Shown in pieces: positions 1 through 8,387 of a stretch of 44,383 bases of DNA. Source of the stretch: Deltaproteobacteria bacterium Ga0077539 (GTDB lineage Bacteria > Myxococcota_A > Polyangia > Polyangiales > Ga0077539); assembly GCA_001465015.1 (NCBI GenBank), contig LNEO01000209.1, positions 1 through 44,383 of the forward strand. Direction: 5' to 3'. The first letter of the stretch is position 1; the number at the start of each line of letters is the position of its first letter. A program made the translations under genes and the position numbers. The notes beneath the pieces are model-generated. The model did not search any database and was not told the DNA's origin. It saw only the letters and a list, made by a program, of their open reading frames with translations.

Positions 1-287
1 GCCGCGCTTCGCGGCTCGATGTCAAACGTCGTTCTGTCGCTCGATTCACAGCGCAAACTCTCTACTCGAGCCACGGAGTTTTCGGCGCCTATGGTGGGCA
101 CCGGTTCCGTCGATCGACGCGGCTGCGTCGAGCGACCGCGCGCGATCCTCGAGCCGACTGCGTTGCGGGGCCTGTGCGACTTCTCGTCGCGCGAACTGCG
201 GCGCAGTCCCAGCGGCGCCTCCGCTTGCCGCTGCGGGATTCGATTCACCGCAACCCCATGTAGACTTCGCGCCGAACCGCGCCGTCG
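1..287. other. non-coding or upstream gene-end region
   Basis: I see no convincing gene here. A 102-codon open frame from 19 has arginine/serine-rich composition typical of a chance frame and is not called. The first 15 bases form a small perfect hairpin (GCCGCG, loop CTT, CGCGGC) with no T-run after it. It could be the tail of a terminator for a gene outside the window. The rest probably carries the promoter of the gene starting at 288 or 324. Confidence 0.4.
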
Positions 288-1205
288 ATGCAAGATCGGT
301 CCTTCGTCTATCAGGGCTTCTCTGTGAGCACCGAGGCGCTCGCGGCGCGCGTGCTCGCTCCAGACGAGCCGGACCTCGCGCGGGTGAGGGCGGTCATCCG
401 AGCGTACCGTTCGCCGCGTGAATCGTGGGAGGCGCTGATATCGCGTGGAATTCTCCCGCTCGATTGGGCACAAGACGAGCGACGCATCTTCGCCCTCGCC
501 GGGCGCGGCCGCCAAGCGCCGTCGGAGTTTGGCGCGGTCGCGAGGCTCGCTGCAGCCCCCCAGCAAGCGCTCGCCGCAGAGCGCCTGGTCCGGTCGAGCG
601 CAGAGCGAGCAGCGTCTTTCATGCTGACGCCGGACTCGGGCGTGGCCCTGAGCGATCGGCCGATCCTGTGGCGCTTCGTCAAGCCCTCGCGTCGCAAGCG
701 CACGAGCTGGGCCGGCGGCCGAGGGACGCTCTCGGACTTGAATTCATGGGTTCACATCACCGCGCTCGCGCACGCAGAGGAGCTGGGATCACCGGTCGTC
801 ACCGAGCAGGCGTCTGTCTCTGGATGGCGAGCGACCGTCGACGCGGTGTTGAGCCGTTTGCGGCTGCGACCTCCGTCACCGAAGCGCCCTGAGTCGTGGG
901 ACGAGCTGTGCGCGCAGGCCAGGTCGCGATCGTTCGGCATGCTCGAAGGGGCGATGGTGGATCTGCGGCTGGCCTGGACCTGGGACGCGCTGGCGGCGAT
1001 CGGAGCGGCGACGAGGGATCACGTGATCCCGTTTCCCGGCCCGCGGAGTTCGCTCGGAGCGCGCTTCTCCGCGCTGCCGAATCCGTACGAGCCTCGCGTC
1101 GCGCTGTGGCTCTCGGGTTACGCGCCGCGCCTGGTGTTGCCCGAAGCGATCGAGCTCGTGACCGTGTCCGCCACACTCGAAGAGAGCGCGCCCAGCAAGG
1201 GGTAG
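288..1205 (+). CDS. hypothetical protein
   Basis: I do not recognise this 305-residue protein. It has no signal peptide, membrane segment or clear catalytic motif, and looks soluble and cytoplasmic. The middle (about residues 130-165) has a basic stretch followed by a tryptophan-containing region. The C-terminal third is rich in hydrophobic residues (for example a run ending PFPGPRSS). The ATG at 288 has no obvious ribosome-binding site. A GTG at 324, preceded by AGGG seven bases upstream, is an equally good start and would give 293 residues. It stands alone upstream of a secreted protein gene on the same strand, about 50 bases away, so co-transcription is possible. Coding is supported by length and sensible amino-acid composition. 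Confidence 0.6.
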   Translation: MQDRSFVYQGFSVSTEALAARVLAPDEPDLARVRAVIRAYRSPRESWEALISRGILPLDWAQDERRIFALAGRGRQAPSEFGAVARLAAAPQQALAAERLVRSSAERAASFMLTPDSGVALSDRPILWRFVKPSRRKRTSWAGGRGTLSDLNSWVHITALAHAEELGSPVVTEQASVSGWRATVDAVLSRLRLRPPSPKRPESWDELCAQARSRSFGMLEGAMVDLRLAWTWDALAAIGAATRDHVIPFPGPRSSLGARFSALPNPYEPRVALWLSGYAPRLVLPEAIELVTVSATLEESAPSKG

Positions 1206-1254
1206 CGCGCTGGGACCCGCGTGGCGTCCGGCGCGAGTGCTACCCTCTCTCGTG

Positions 1255-1992
1255 ATGCGAACTCGTATCGTCTACGCGTTTGCGATCGTCGTCTCCTGGG
1301 GACCGAGCGCGGGCGCGCAGGACGCCGGAGCAAGAGACGCCTCGCCGCCATCCGATGCCGCGACGCTGGTGCCCATCGCAACGCACGACGCCGATCTGCG
1401 GACCATCCTCTCGCCGATCCTCAGCGTCGGCTCAGATCCCTACAATGCCGCGACGCAGCGGCTCTCCGAAGCGATGGTGGTCGCGACCAACGAGGCGCTC
1501 GCGCTGCAAGTTGTCCAACGTTTTGCCGTAGAGCCACCTGGTCTCAATCGCGACAACCTGCGCTTTCTCCTCGGGCGCAGGCTCGATGCTGGGCACCGCG
1601 GGACGTTCGTTCGCGCGCTCGTCCTCGCGTGTCTTCGCGCAGTCGCGCGACCGCCAACCGAAGGCGACCTCACCTTCGCCTTGCGCGTCGCGACGCTCAC
1701 GGGTGACGCGTCGCTTCGCGCTCAGTTGATGGCATGGGCGACGCGAAACGCGCGCATCCCCGCGGGTCGCACTGATTGCTACTGCGCGATGCGACCAGTG
1801 GCTTGGACGATTTTGCGAGCCTTCGGAACGCTCCGCGACGGCATGGCCCTCGTGACGATTGAACGGCTCGTCGGCCCGGCGACGCGCTACCCAGACGGCG
1901 CAGCGTGGCATTGCCGCACGGGCTGCCGGGGGCTCGTCGGACTGCGCGCGACCGTCCGAAACGGGACGATCGTGGCCCTCCATCAAGATTGA
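1255..1992 (+). CDS. secreted hypothetical protein
   Basis: This is a 245-residue protein of unknown function. The ATG at 1255 is preferred over the GTG at 1237 because it begins a good signal peptide: basic start MRTR, hydrophobic core, and an AGA cleavage site before QDAG. The mature N-terminus is Ala/Asp/Ser-rich, as in many exported myxobacterial proteins. The rest is mostly helical, with Cys residues near the C-terminus (DCYCAM and WHCRTGC) that could form disulfides outside the cytoplasm. The neighbouring frame after 1985 continues a Cys-rich reading up to about 2110, so the annotated stop may reflect a frameshift. Confidence 0.6.
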   Translation: MRTRIVYAFAIVVSWGPSAGAQDAGARDASPPSDAATLVPIATHDADLRTILSPILSVGSDPYNAATQRLSEAMVVATNEALALQVVQRFAVEPPGLNRDNLRFLLGRRLDAGHRGTFVRALVLACLRAVARPPTEGDLTFALRVATLTGDASLRAQLMAWATRNARIPAGRTDCYCAMRPVAWTILRAFGTLRDGMALVTIERLVGPATRYPDGAAWHCRTGCRGLVGLRATVRNGTIVALHQD

Positions 1993-2021
1993 ATCCGTGT
2001 GCGGAGTGTCCGACGCGATGA

Positions 2022-2051
2022 CTCTCGCAGAGAGCCCCTATGTTTTGGGCT
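2022..2051. terminator. possible bidirectional terminator hairpins
   Basis: Two short overlapping inverted repeats lie between convergent genes: CTCTC-GCA-GAGAG (2022-2034) and AGCCC-nine bases-GGGCT (2033-2051). The second loop contains a TTTT run. Stems are only 5 bp, so this is a weak call. If the Cys-rich frameshift continuation of the preceding gene is real, these bases are coding. Confidence 0.25.
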
Positions 2052-2109
2052 GCGATTCGAAGACCGATCGCTGCTCGCTCGCGTGGGGCGCTGCCTGCTC
2101 GTTGACTCC

Positions 2110-3666
2110 CTATAGGCGCGGCACGTAGCGATCGAGCGGAGCGATCCGCTCGGGCCGTCTCTTCGCGATCCAGCGCTGGACATACGCGCGTTCTTCTTCT
2201 TCGGACTCGGGAGACTCGTCGCGCTCTGGGGGCTCGTACCAGCCGTCTCGCAGGTGAGTCTCGACCGTCTGCGCCGCCTCGGCGTCGATCGAAGCGGCGT
2301 CGATCGACAGGTGCGCGAGGTGCGGGAGAGCAGCGATCGCACCGGCGATCGATCGATCGAGAGACCGGACAGAGATCGCGAGCTCGTTGAGCGACGCGCA
2401 CAGCGGCGATCGAAGGAGCCTCGCGACGAGCTCGGGCTCTGCTCCTTCCTCTCTGCCTCGACCGTTGCTTACAAACGACAACGCTTGCAGCGACGGCCCC
2501 TTCGCGCTCGCCAGCGTCGCGAGGGCGTCGTTGTCGAGCCGACTCGCGTCGAGCTCGCGCAGGTGCCTCGTCGCGTTCGAGCCCGCGATTTGCTCGGCGA
2601 GCTCGCCGTTGGTGCGGGCGACTCGCAGCGATTCGAGCGTCCATCGGCTGACCGCGAGCAGCCGCGGCAGCGCTTGAACGGCAGCGTCAGCGCGGGTCAG
2701 ATCGAGCCGCGTCAGCGGGCTCGCGCGCGCGGCGTCGAGCACGCTCGCGCCTTCGTCAGTGTCCTCGTCGTCCACGCGGTAGTAGCCCGCAGAGAGCGTG
2801 AGGCTCGTGAGCGCTGGGAGCCCTGCGTTCGCGACGATCTCGAGCGCGTCGTTGGCGCCCCAGAGCTCGAGCTCGCGCAGCGCGCGCCACCACGGAAGCT
2901 CGGTCCACTGACGCATGATCTCTGCGCGCGCGTCCATGAGCGCGAGCGAGCGCAGGTTGGTCCATCGCGCAGGCGCGTCCCATCCCTCGGAGAAAAACGG
3001 CCCAGGGTCGCTCGGAAACCAATCGAGCGTCGGCATCGTGAGCGCCTCGACGCGCTTCAGCAGCGGGAGGTTCTCGAATCGCCGCCTGTCGTTGGCGTCG
3101 AATTGAAAACGTGTGCAGTGAAGTGCGCGCAGCTTCGTCAGGTGCGGCGACTCGAGCAGCTCGAGCAGCGCGGCGCGCGGCTCGTGGTGCGGCCCCTGGT
3201 GATGAAACCGCAGCGTCTCGACCTGCGACCACTCGCTGCACCGCGCGATCGCGCGCGAGAGATCCTCGCGGGGGCGGTAGTAGCCGGTGATCCTCACGTC
3301 TCGCACGGGCTCGAGCGCGAACAGCTCGCGTCGATGCGGAAGAAACTTGCGCACGTGGACGTGGGCGTACTCCGCGAAGCCCCGGCGATAGATCACCTTC
3401 GCGAGCAGCGGGTGCGCGCCCGCCCAGGTTTTCGCCCAGCGCTTGAGCAGCCTGAGCGCGCTCGCGCCGAGCGTCGCGCGGGCCTCGTTATGAATTCGTG
3501 TGTTGCTCATCGCGAGCTGCGCGCGGATGAACTCGGCTCGCGCCACGCTCGCGTCGTCGCCTTGCTTCTCGAACCACGCTGCCGCGCGCAGCCGCGGCGC
3601 GTCTGCCCCCGGAGCGCGAGAGATCTCGTCGACGAGCGCGGCCCGCTCGCTGTTGCGTTGCCTCAT
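2110..3666 (-). CDS. TIGR02996 domain leucine-rich-repeat protein
   Basis: This is a 518-residue protein. The N-terminus (about residues 5-50) matches the TIGR02996 'repeat-companion' domain: an Asp/Ala-Pro-Arg-Leu start, a Trp-Phe-Glu segment and the hallmark RAEFIRAQLA. That domain normally precedes leucine-rich or other repeats in Myxococcota and Planctomycetota. The remainder (about 130-480) consists of irregular leucine-rich repeats (for example LRELELWGANDALEIV and LRELDASRLDNDALATL), which usually serve as protein-binding scaffolds. The C-terminus is acidic then basic. ATG 3666 was chosen because the domain starts there. The open frame continues far upstream only as a shadow of the next gene. 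It lies 92 bases downstream of the TonB-like gene on the same strand, so the two may share a transcript. The binding partner is unknown. Confidence 0.8.
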   Translation of the reverse strand: MRQRNSERAALVDEISRAPGADAPRLRAAAWFEKQGDDASVARAEFIRAQLAMSNTRIHNEARATLGASALRLLKRWAKTWAGAHPLLAKVIYRRGFAEYAHVHVRKFLPHRRELFALEPVRDVRITGYYRPREDLSRAIARCSEWSQVETLRFHHQGPHHEPRAALLELLESPHLTKLRALHCTRFQFDANDRRRFENLPLLKRVEALTMPTLDWFPSDPGPFFSEGWDAPARWTNLRSLALMDARAEIMRQWTELPWWRALRELELWGANDALEIVANAGLPALTSLTLSAGYYRVDDEDTDEGASVLDAARASPLTRLDLTRADAAVQALPRLLAVSRWTLESLRVARTNGELAEQIAGSNATRHLRELDASRLDNDALATLASAKGPSLQALSFVSNGRGREEGAEPELVARLLRSPLCASLNELAISVRSLDRSIAGAIAALPHLAHLSIDAASIDAEAAQTVETHLRDGWYEPPERDESPESEEEERAYVQRWIAKRRPERIAPLDRYVPRL

Positions 3667-3758
3667 CTCGCCGACGAAGGTCGCACGAAACTCAGCGCCT
3701 GACCCGGGCTGCTTCGCTCGATGCGCGCCCTTGCGCCTTCGCGGCTCGGCAGGGTGAC

Positions 3759-5054
3759 TCAGCCCGAGCGGCCGTTGCCCGGCGTCGTCGTCGTGGTGCC
3801 TTCGGTCGGCTCGGTGATCAACCGCATGCTCACCATTCGAACGCGGTAGCGAATGCGCATCCCGTTGGCGTTTTCGGGCGCGACGCGCCAGCCGAGGTTG
3901 GGGTCTGCGCCGCCTCCGCGGAGGATCGTGTCGATGCGTCCAGAGGCGACGGCCTCGCTCACTTCGATCGCCCAGCGCGAACGCCGGCGCGACGCCGTGC
4001 GAAACGTCTCTGCCTCGCCGATGGCCTCGCGAATCGCGCGCTCTGCCGCGCGATCGAGCGCCTCGCTGCGCGACGAGCTCGCGACGCGGGTGGCGGTGAT
4101 CGCGCCCGCCGCGTCCTGGTCGACTTCGATCTCGGTGCGGACCATCCGGTACGGCGCCTGCGGGATCGTGAGTCCTCCGCCGATGCCATGATCGATGCCC
4201 GTTCGGCTCGCGAATTCGCTGTTGTGCGAGCGCTCTCCTGCGGTCGACTCGCGCGTGCTCGTCGGCGTCACGAGCTGCCCTCGCGCGACGATCGAGTCGA
4301 GGTTGGGGATCTGGCGAACCGGCGAAAACGCTTCGACCAACCTGCTGCTCACCTGGCGGCTGTGCGCGCCGGTTCCCGCGGGGTTGGGGCGCTGCTGCGA
4401 CGCGATCGCTTCGTTGATGGGCGCTGACGCGACCGCGCGAGCGCACTCTTCGGCCGTCCCCGTGCAGCGCCGCGACGGACCGAAGATCGAATCGTTGCGG
4501 TTCGCTGAGCGCTGCGCTGCCGTTGGTCCCGCGACCATCGCGACCCCGCCGCGCGCGGCGGCCACCATCATGCTCTCGGCGCTGGGATTGAAGAGCCCAC
4601 TGGTCCCCATCGCGGTGAGAATCCCGCGCGCACCAGCGCTGAGCCCCGTGTTTTGCCCGGGATTGCCCTGCGGATTGGGGTTTGTCTGGGGCGGAGTGTC
4701 CTGTGTGGTGCCGGTGTTGCCGGTGTTCGGCTGCGGGTTGGTCTCGGGCTGAACGTTGTTCGGGTTGCTCGGCTGCGGGTCGCGGATCGTGCGCGCCGAC
4801 ACCTGCGGTCTCGGCGTGTCCTGTCGTTGCGGCTCGGGCTGCACCGCCGGGGGCTCGGGCTGCGGCTCGGGTCGAGGGCTCTGCTCCTGCCTCGGCGGCT
4901 CGATGAACTCGATCTCCATCGGCGCCTGCGCGCGCATCGCCAACGACATCGGAGCCTGCTTGGACGCCACATAGAGCGCTCCGCCAGCGACAACGCTGTG
5001 GGCGATGATGGAGCCGAGCACGTAGTTCGGCAGGCGTCGGGCGGTCCTGGTCAT
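3759..5054 (-). CDS. TonB-like energy-transducer family protein
   Basis: This is a 431-residue protein with the layout of TonB or AgmX relatives. A single N-terminal membrane anchor (about residues 10-32) is followed by a Pro/Glu/Gln/Asn-rich periplasm-spanning linker (about 50-130). The C-terminal part (about 290-350) includes VRTEIEVDQDAAGAITATRV and then SEALDRAAERAIREA, which resembles the TonB C-terminal domain pattern. TonB proteins couple the inner-membrane proton gradient, through ExbB/ExbD, to outer-membrane processes. No exbB, exbD or TonB-dependent receptor is visible here, so the coupling partner is unknown. The region after 350 is an unusual extension. ATG start at 5054. It is divergent from sdhA across about 400 bases of non-coding DNA. 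Confidence 0.7.
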   Translation of the reverse strand: MTRTARRLPNYVLGSIIAHSVVAGGALYVASKQAPMSLAMRAQAPMEIEFIEPPRQEQSPRPEPQPEPPAVQPEPQRQDTPRPQVSARTIRDPQPSNPNNVQPETNPQPNTGNTGTTQDTPPQTNPNPQGNPGQNTGLSAGARGILTAMGTSGLFNPSAESMMVAAARGGVAMVAGPTAAQRSANRNDSIFGPSRRCTGTAEECARAVASAPINEAIASQQRPNPAGTGAHSRQVSSRLVEAFSPVRQIPNLDSIVARGQLVTPTSTRESTAGERSHNSEFASRTGIDHGIGGGLTIPQAPYRMVRTEIEVDQDAAGAITATRVASSSRSEALDRAAERAIREAIGEAETFRTASRRRSRWAIEVSEAVASGRIDTILRGGGADPNLGWRVAPENANGMRIRYRVRMVSMRLITEPTEGTTTTTPGNGRSG

Positions 5055-5457
5055 TCGTGGGCAAGCGGTCGGGGGTTGAGGGGGAGGAGGCAGAACGCGA
5101 ACGGTTCGAACGGGAGGGTGCCTCGGAGCGGGCGAACGTTCAACTCTCGGGCAGGCGCAAACTTGGCGGGAGGCGTGGCGTCACCACGAAACTCGACGGC
5201 TCGCCGCGATCGGACAACGATCTTTCGACGATCTTTTGGGGGCCCGCGCATCGTACGGGTTGTGCCGTCGCAACGGGCCCAAACTCACGAGCCGCGTCGA
5301 TCCTTCCGCGCAGAACCGTTCGTGCGTGTTTCGCCAGTGATTGAAGCGACGAGCAGTGTGCGATATTCACGCGGTCGTCCCTGTTGACCGCGAACGCGCG
5401 CGGGCCCTATCGCCCGCATGTTCGTCGGGTGTCTTCGACAAAGCGAGAGAGTGATCG
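5055..5457. other. divergent intergenic region upstream of sdhA
   Basis: This 403-base gap separates the TonB-like gene (minus) from sdhA (plus). I see no gene; in particular it cannot hold the ~200-residue cytochrome b (SdhC) that normally precedes this type of sdhA. Two weak sigma-70-like promoters face sdhA: TTGAAG (5341-5346)/17 bases/TATTCA (5364-5369), and TTGACC (5384-5389)/18 bases/TATCGC (5408-5413). Neither is strong. The ribosome-binding site for sdhA is the GAGAGAG run just before ATG 5458. Confidence 0.45.
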
Positions 5458-7524
5458 ATGGCCGCCAAAGTTTCTGTGAAGTCCAAGAACGGTAAGGTCC
5501 GCCGTGCGATCGTCGTCGGCGGCGGTCTCGCCGGGTTGATGACCGTCATCAAGCTCTGTGAAGCGGGCATTCCCGTGGACATCATCTCGCTCGTGCCGGT
5601 CAAGCGCTCGCACTCGGTGTGCGCCCAGGGCGGGATCAACGCGTCGGTCAACCTCAAGGGCGAGGGCGATTCGCCGCAGATCCACATGGAAGAGACCTGC
5701 CTCGGCGGCGACTTCCTCGCCAACCAGCCGCCCGTGAAGGGAATGGCCGAAGCGGCTCCAGGGATCGTGTTCATGCTCGATCGCATGGGCGTTCCGTTCA
5801 ATCGTACGCCCGAGGGCAACCTGGACTTCCGTCGCTTCGGCGGCACGCTGTTTCACCGCACGGCGTTCTCCGGCGCGACCACGGGACAGCAGCTGCTCTA
5901 CGCGCTCGACGAGCAGGTACGCCGCTACGAGACCGTGGACGTCACCGACGACAAGGGCGTGACCATCCCCGGCGAGAAGATGGTCCGCAAGTTCGAGTTC
6001 TGGGACGTGTGCGACCTCGTGATCGACGACGACGGCATCGTCCGCGGCGTCGTCGCGCAGGACCTCAAGACCAGCGAAATTCGCTCGTTCGTCGGCGACG
6101 CGGTGTGCCTCGCCACCGGCGGCGTCGGCATGGTCTACGGCCGCAGCACCAACTCCGTGATCAACACCGGCAGCGCCGCGGCCGTCGCGTTTCGTCGCGG
6201 CGCTTGCTACGCCAACGGCGAGTTCATTCAAGTGCACCCGACGGCCATCCCGGGCGCCGACAAGCTCCGGCTCATCTCCGAGAGCGTGCGCGGCGAGGGC
6301 GGTCGCGTGTGGGTCCCGCGCGATCAAAACGACAAGCGCAAGGGCAAGGATATCCCCGAGAAAGAGCGGTACTACTTTCTCGAAGAGCGCTACCCCGCGT
6401 ACAAGAACCTCGTCCCGAGGGACATCGCCTCGCGCGAGATCTTCAAGACCGTCGTGCACGAGGGCTATCACACCCGCCCCGGCGTTCGCGCTTCGTACCT
6501 CGACGTCACGCACCTCGCCAAGACGCCTTCGGCCAAGCAAGCGCTGCGCAACAAGCTCGAGGGCGTGCTCGAGATCTACGAGAAGTTCGCTGGCGAAGAC
6601 CCTTACGAAAACCCGATGGAGATCTTCCCCGCGGTCCACTACTCCATGGGCGGCCTGTGGTGCGGCTTCGAGAAGGACGCGCGCGGATCGCTCAAGATGG
6701 GCTCGCCCGCCAACGCGCAGACCAACCTCCCGGGGCTCTTCGCCACGGGTGAAGCGGACTACGAGTACCACGGCGCCAATCGACTCGGCGCCAACTCGCT
6801 GCTGTCCTGTATCTACGGCGGAATGGTCACCGGCCCCGCGATGGCGTCCTGGCGCGAGAGCGTGAAGGGCTCTGCGTACGACATGGACGACAGCGTCTTC
6901 GACAAGGCCGCCAAGCGCGCGCGCGAAGAGTTCGAGGGCTACTACAAGCGCACCGGCTCGGAGTTCACCGAGAACGCGTTCAAGATCCACGACGAGCTCG
7001 CCGAAGAGATGCTCGTGAAGGTCACCGTCGAGCGAAAGAACAACGAGCTCGACGGCGTGATCGCCAAGATCGGCGAGCTCAACGAGCGCTTCGAAAAGTG
7101 CGAGGTCCTCGACACGACCCCCACCGGCAAGATGAACCAACCCGCGGTCTTTCTGCGACACTTGCGCGGCATGCTCGACCTCGCTGAGGTCATCGTCCTC
7201 GGCGCCCGCGCCCGCGAAGAGAACCGCGGCGCGCACTACAAGCCCATCTTCGACCCCAAGCGCAAAGAGGCCAAGGAGTACGGAGACGCGGGCGGCGAAG
7301 GCGCTGGCAAGGGCCGCGACGACGAGAACTGGCAGAAGACCACCAAGGCCTTCTTCGTCGGTCCGAAGAGCGCGCCGAAGATCAGCTACGAAGCGGTCGA
7401 CGTGTCCCTCGTGAAGCCGAGGGCTCGCGTGTACGAACAGAGCAGCATGGACGCGGCGAAGGGCTCGCTCGGAGCATCGAAAGACGAGAGCAAACCCGAG
7501 GCGAAGCCCGCCGCGCAGACCTGA
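5458..7524 (+). CDS. sdhA: succinate dehydrogenase flavoprotein subunit
   Basis: This is the flavoprotein of succinate:quinone oxidoreductase (complex II, TCA cycle and respiratory chain), which oxidises succinate to fumarate on the cytoplasmic side. It is of the non-classical Bacillus/Bacteroides type, 688 residues. The FAD-binding VVGGGLAGL is at about residues 19-27. The covalent-FAD histidine is His52 in RSHSVCAQGG. The active-site segment GGTLFHRTAFSGATTGQQ and the late FAD contact GANRLGANSLLSC are also visible. After about residue 600 there is a Gly/Glu-rich insertion, and the C-terminus is Lys/Glu/Ala-rich, beyond the usual family end. sdhB follows after 63 bases in the same operon. 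No sdhC precedes it, which is unusual. ATG 5458 has a GAGAG ribosome-binding site. Confidence 0.97.
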   Translation: MAAKVSVKSKNGKVRRAIVVGGGLAGLMTVIKLCEAGIPVDIISLVPVKRSHSVCAQGGINASVNLKGEGDSPQIHMEETCLGGDFLANQPPVKGMAEAAPGIVFMLDRMGVPFNRTPEGNLDFRRFGGTLFHRTAFSGATTGQQLLYALDEQVRRYETVDVTDDKGVTIPGEKMVRKFEFWDVCDLVIDDDGIVRGVVAQDLKTSEIRSFVGDAVCLATGGVGMVYGRSTNSVINTGSAAAVAFRRGACYANGEFIQVHPTAIPGADKLRLISESVRGEGGRVWVPRDQNDKRKGKDIPEKERYYFLEERYPAYKNLVPRDIASREIFKTVVHEGYHTRPGVRASYLDVTHLAKTPSAKQALRNKLEGVLEIYEKFAGEDPYENPMEIFPAVHYSMGGLWCGFEKDARGSLKMGSPANAQTNLPGLFATGEADYEYHGANRLGANSLLSCIYGGMVTGPAMASWRESVKGSAYDMDDSVFDKAAKRAREEFEGYYKRTGSEFTENAFKIHDELAEEMLVKVTVERKNNELDGVIAKIGELNERFEKCEVLDTTPTGKMNQPAVFLRHLRGMLDLAEVIVLGARAREENRGAHYKPIFDPKRKEAKEYGDAGGEGAGKGRDDENWQKTTKAFFVGPKSAPKISYEAVDVSLVKPRARVYEQSSMDAAKGSLGASKDESKPEAKPAAQT

Positions 7525-7587
7525 GCGCAACGCGCGTTCGGTCAGTCCATTTTCAGTGATTTCGCAGAGAATAAAGGACCAACACAG

Positions 7588-8352
7588 ATGGCTCAGGAGA
7601 CGGTTATCCTCAAGGTCAAGCGCGGCTCAGGAACCGGCGAGAGCAGCTGGGAAGAGTTCAGCGTTCCGCTCAGCCCCAACTCCAACGTGATCTCGTGTCT
7701 GATGGAGATCCGAAAGAACCCGGTCACCACGGGCGGTCAGAAGACCACCCCGGTGGCCTGGGATAGCTGCTGCCTCGAAGAGGTCTGCGGCGCGTGCACG
7801 ATGGTCGTCAACGGCCGCGCGCGACAAGCGTGCAGCACCATGATCAACGGCCCGCACGGCATCGCGAAGAACGGCGAGACCATCACCATCGAGCCGATGA
7901 CGAAGTTCCCTCGCGTGCGCGACCTCGTCGTCGATCGAAGCAAGATGTTCGACGCCCTCAAGCGCGTGAAGGCCTGGATCCAGATCGACGGATCGCACGA
8001 GCTCGGCGTGGGCCCCCGCGTCTCGCCGAAGGATCAAGAGATCATGTATCCGCTCTCGCGCTGCATGACCTGCGGCTGCTGCGTCGAGAGCTGCCCCAAC
8101 TACAACGACCACTCGCCGTTCATCGGCCCCTTCGCGATCTCGCTCGTGCGCATGTACAACATGCACCCGTCCGGCAAGATGCACGCGGGCGAGCGCCTCG
8201 ACTCGATCATGTCCGAGGGCGGCATCGCCGACTGCGGCAAGGCGCAAAACTGCGTCAAGGTCTGCCCCAAGGCGATCCCGCTCACCGAGTCCATCGCCGT
8301 CATGGGCCGCGAGACCCTCAAGCGCGCGCTCTTCGGCTGGCTCTTCAAGTAG
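7588..8352 (+). CDS. sdhB: succinate dehydrogenase iron-sulfur subunit
   Basis: This 254-residue electron-transfer subunit passes electrons from SdhA's FAD to quinone through three Fe-S clusters. The [2Fe-2S] domain has CCLEEVCGACTM (about residues 58-69) and a fourth Cys in RARQAC. The C-terminal helical domain has CMTCGCCVESCP (about 156-167) and CGKAQNCVKVCP (about 216-227) for the [4Fe-4S] and [3Fe-4S] clusters. Spacing and length fit the Bacillus-type SdhB. AAAGGA upstream of ATG 7588 is a good ribosome-binding site. The gene ends in TAG, immediately followed by a strong hairpin. Confidence 0.97.
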   Translation: MAQETVILKVKRGSGTGESSWEEFSVPLSPNSNVISCLMEIRKNPVTTGGQKTTPVAWDSCCLEEVCGACTMVVNGRARQACSTMINGPHGIAKNGETITIEPMTKFPRVRDLVVDRSKMFDALKRVKAWIQIDGSHELGVGPRVSPKDQEIMYPLSRCMTCGCCVESCPNYNDHSPFIGPFAISLVRMYNMHPSGKMHAGERLDSIMSEGGIADCGKAQNCVKVCPKAIPLTESIAVMGRETLKRALFGWLFK

Positions 8353-8376
8353 TCGATCAACGGGGGGATTGATCGA
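8353..8376. terminator. hairpin terminator between sdhB and SDR gene
   Basis: A perfect 8-bp inverted repeat, TCGATCAA - loop CGGGGGGA - TTGATCGA, begins right after the sdhB stop codon. It lies between convergent genes, so it can act on both strands. No T-run follows, which is common for high-GC genomes, so it may act as an intrinsic-like or RNA 3'-end-stabilising hairpin. Confidence 0.6.
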
Positions 8377-8387
8377 GCGGTGGGCGC

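Noticed and set aside
19..327. Plus-strand frame of 102 codons at the window start
   Set aside because: Arg/Ser-rich composition, no ribosome-binding site and overlap with a better gene start.
2254..3702. Long plus-strand frame opposite the TIGR02996/LRR gene
   Set aside because: Arginine/valine-rich mirror frame; the minus strand carries recognisable TIGR02996 and leucine-rich repeats.
5407..7530. Long antisense frame (707 codons) across all of sdhA
   Set aside because: It mirrors the sdhA codon pattern in a GC-rich genome, shows repetitive Ala/Val/Arg/His-rich text and no family motif; the plus strand has an unmistakable SdhA.
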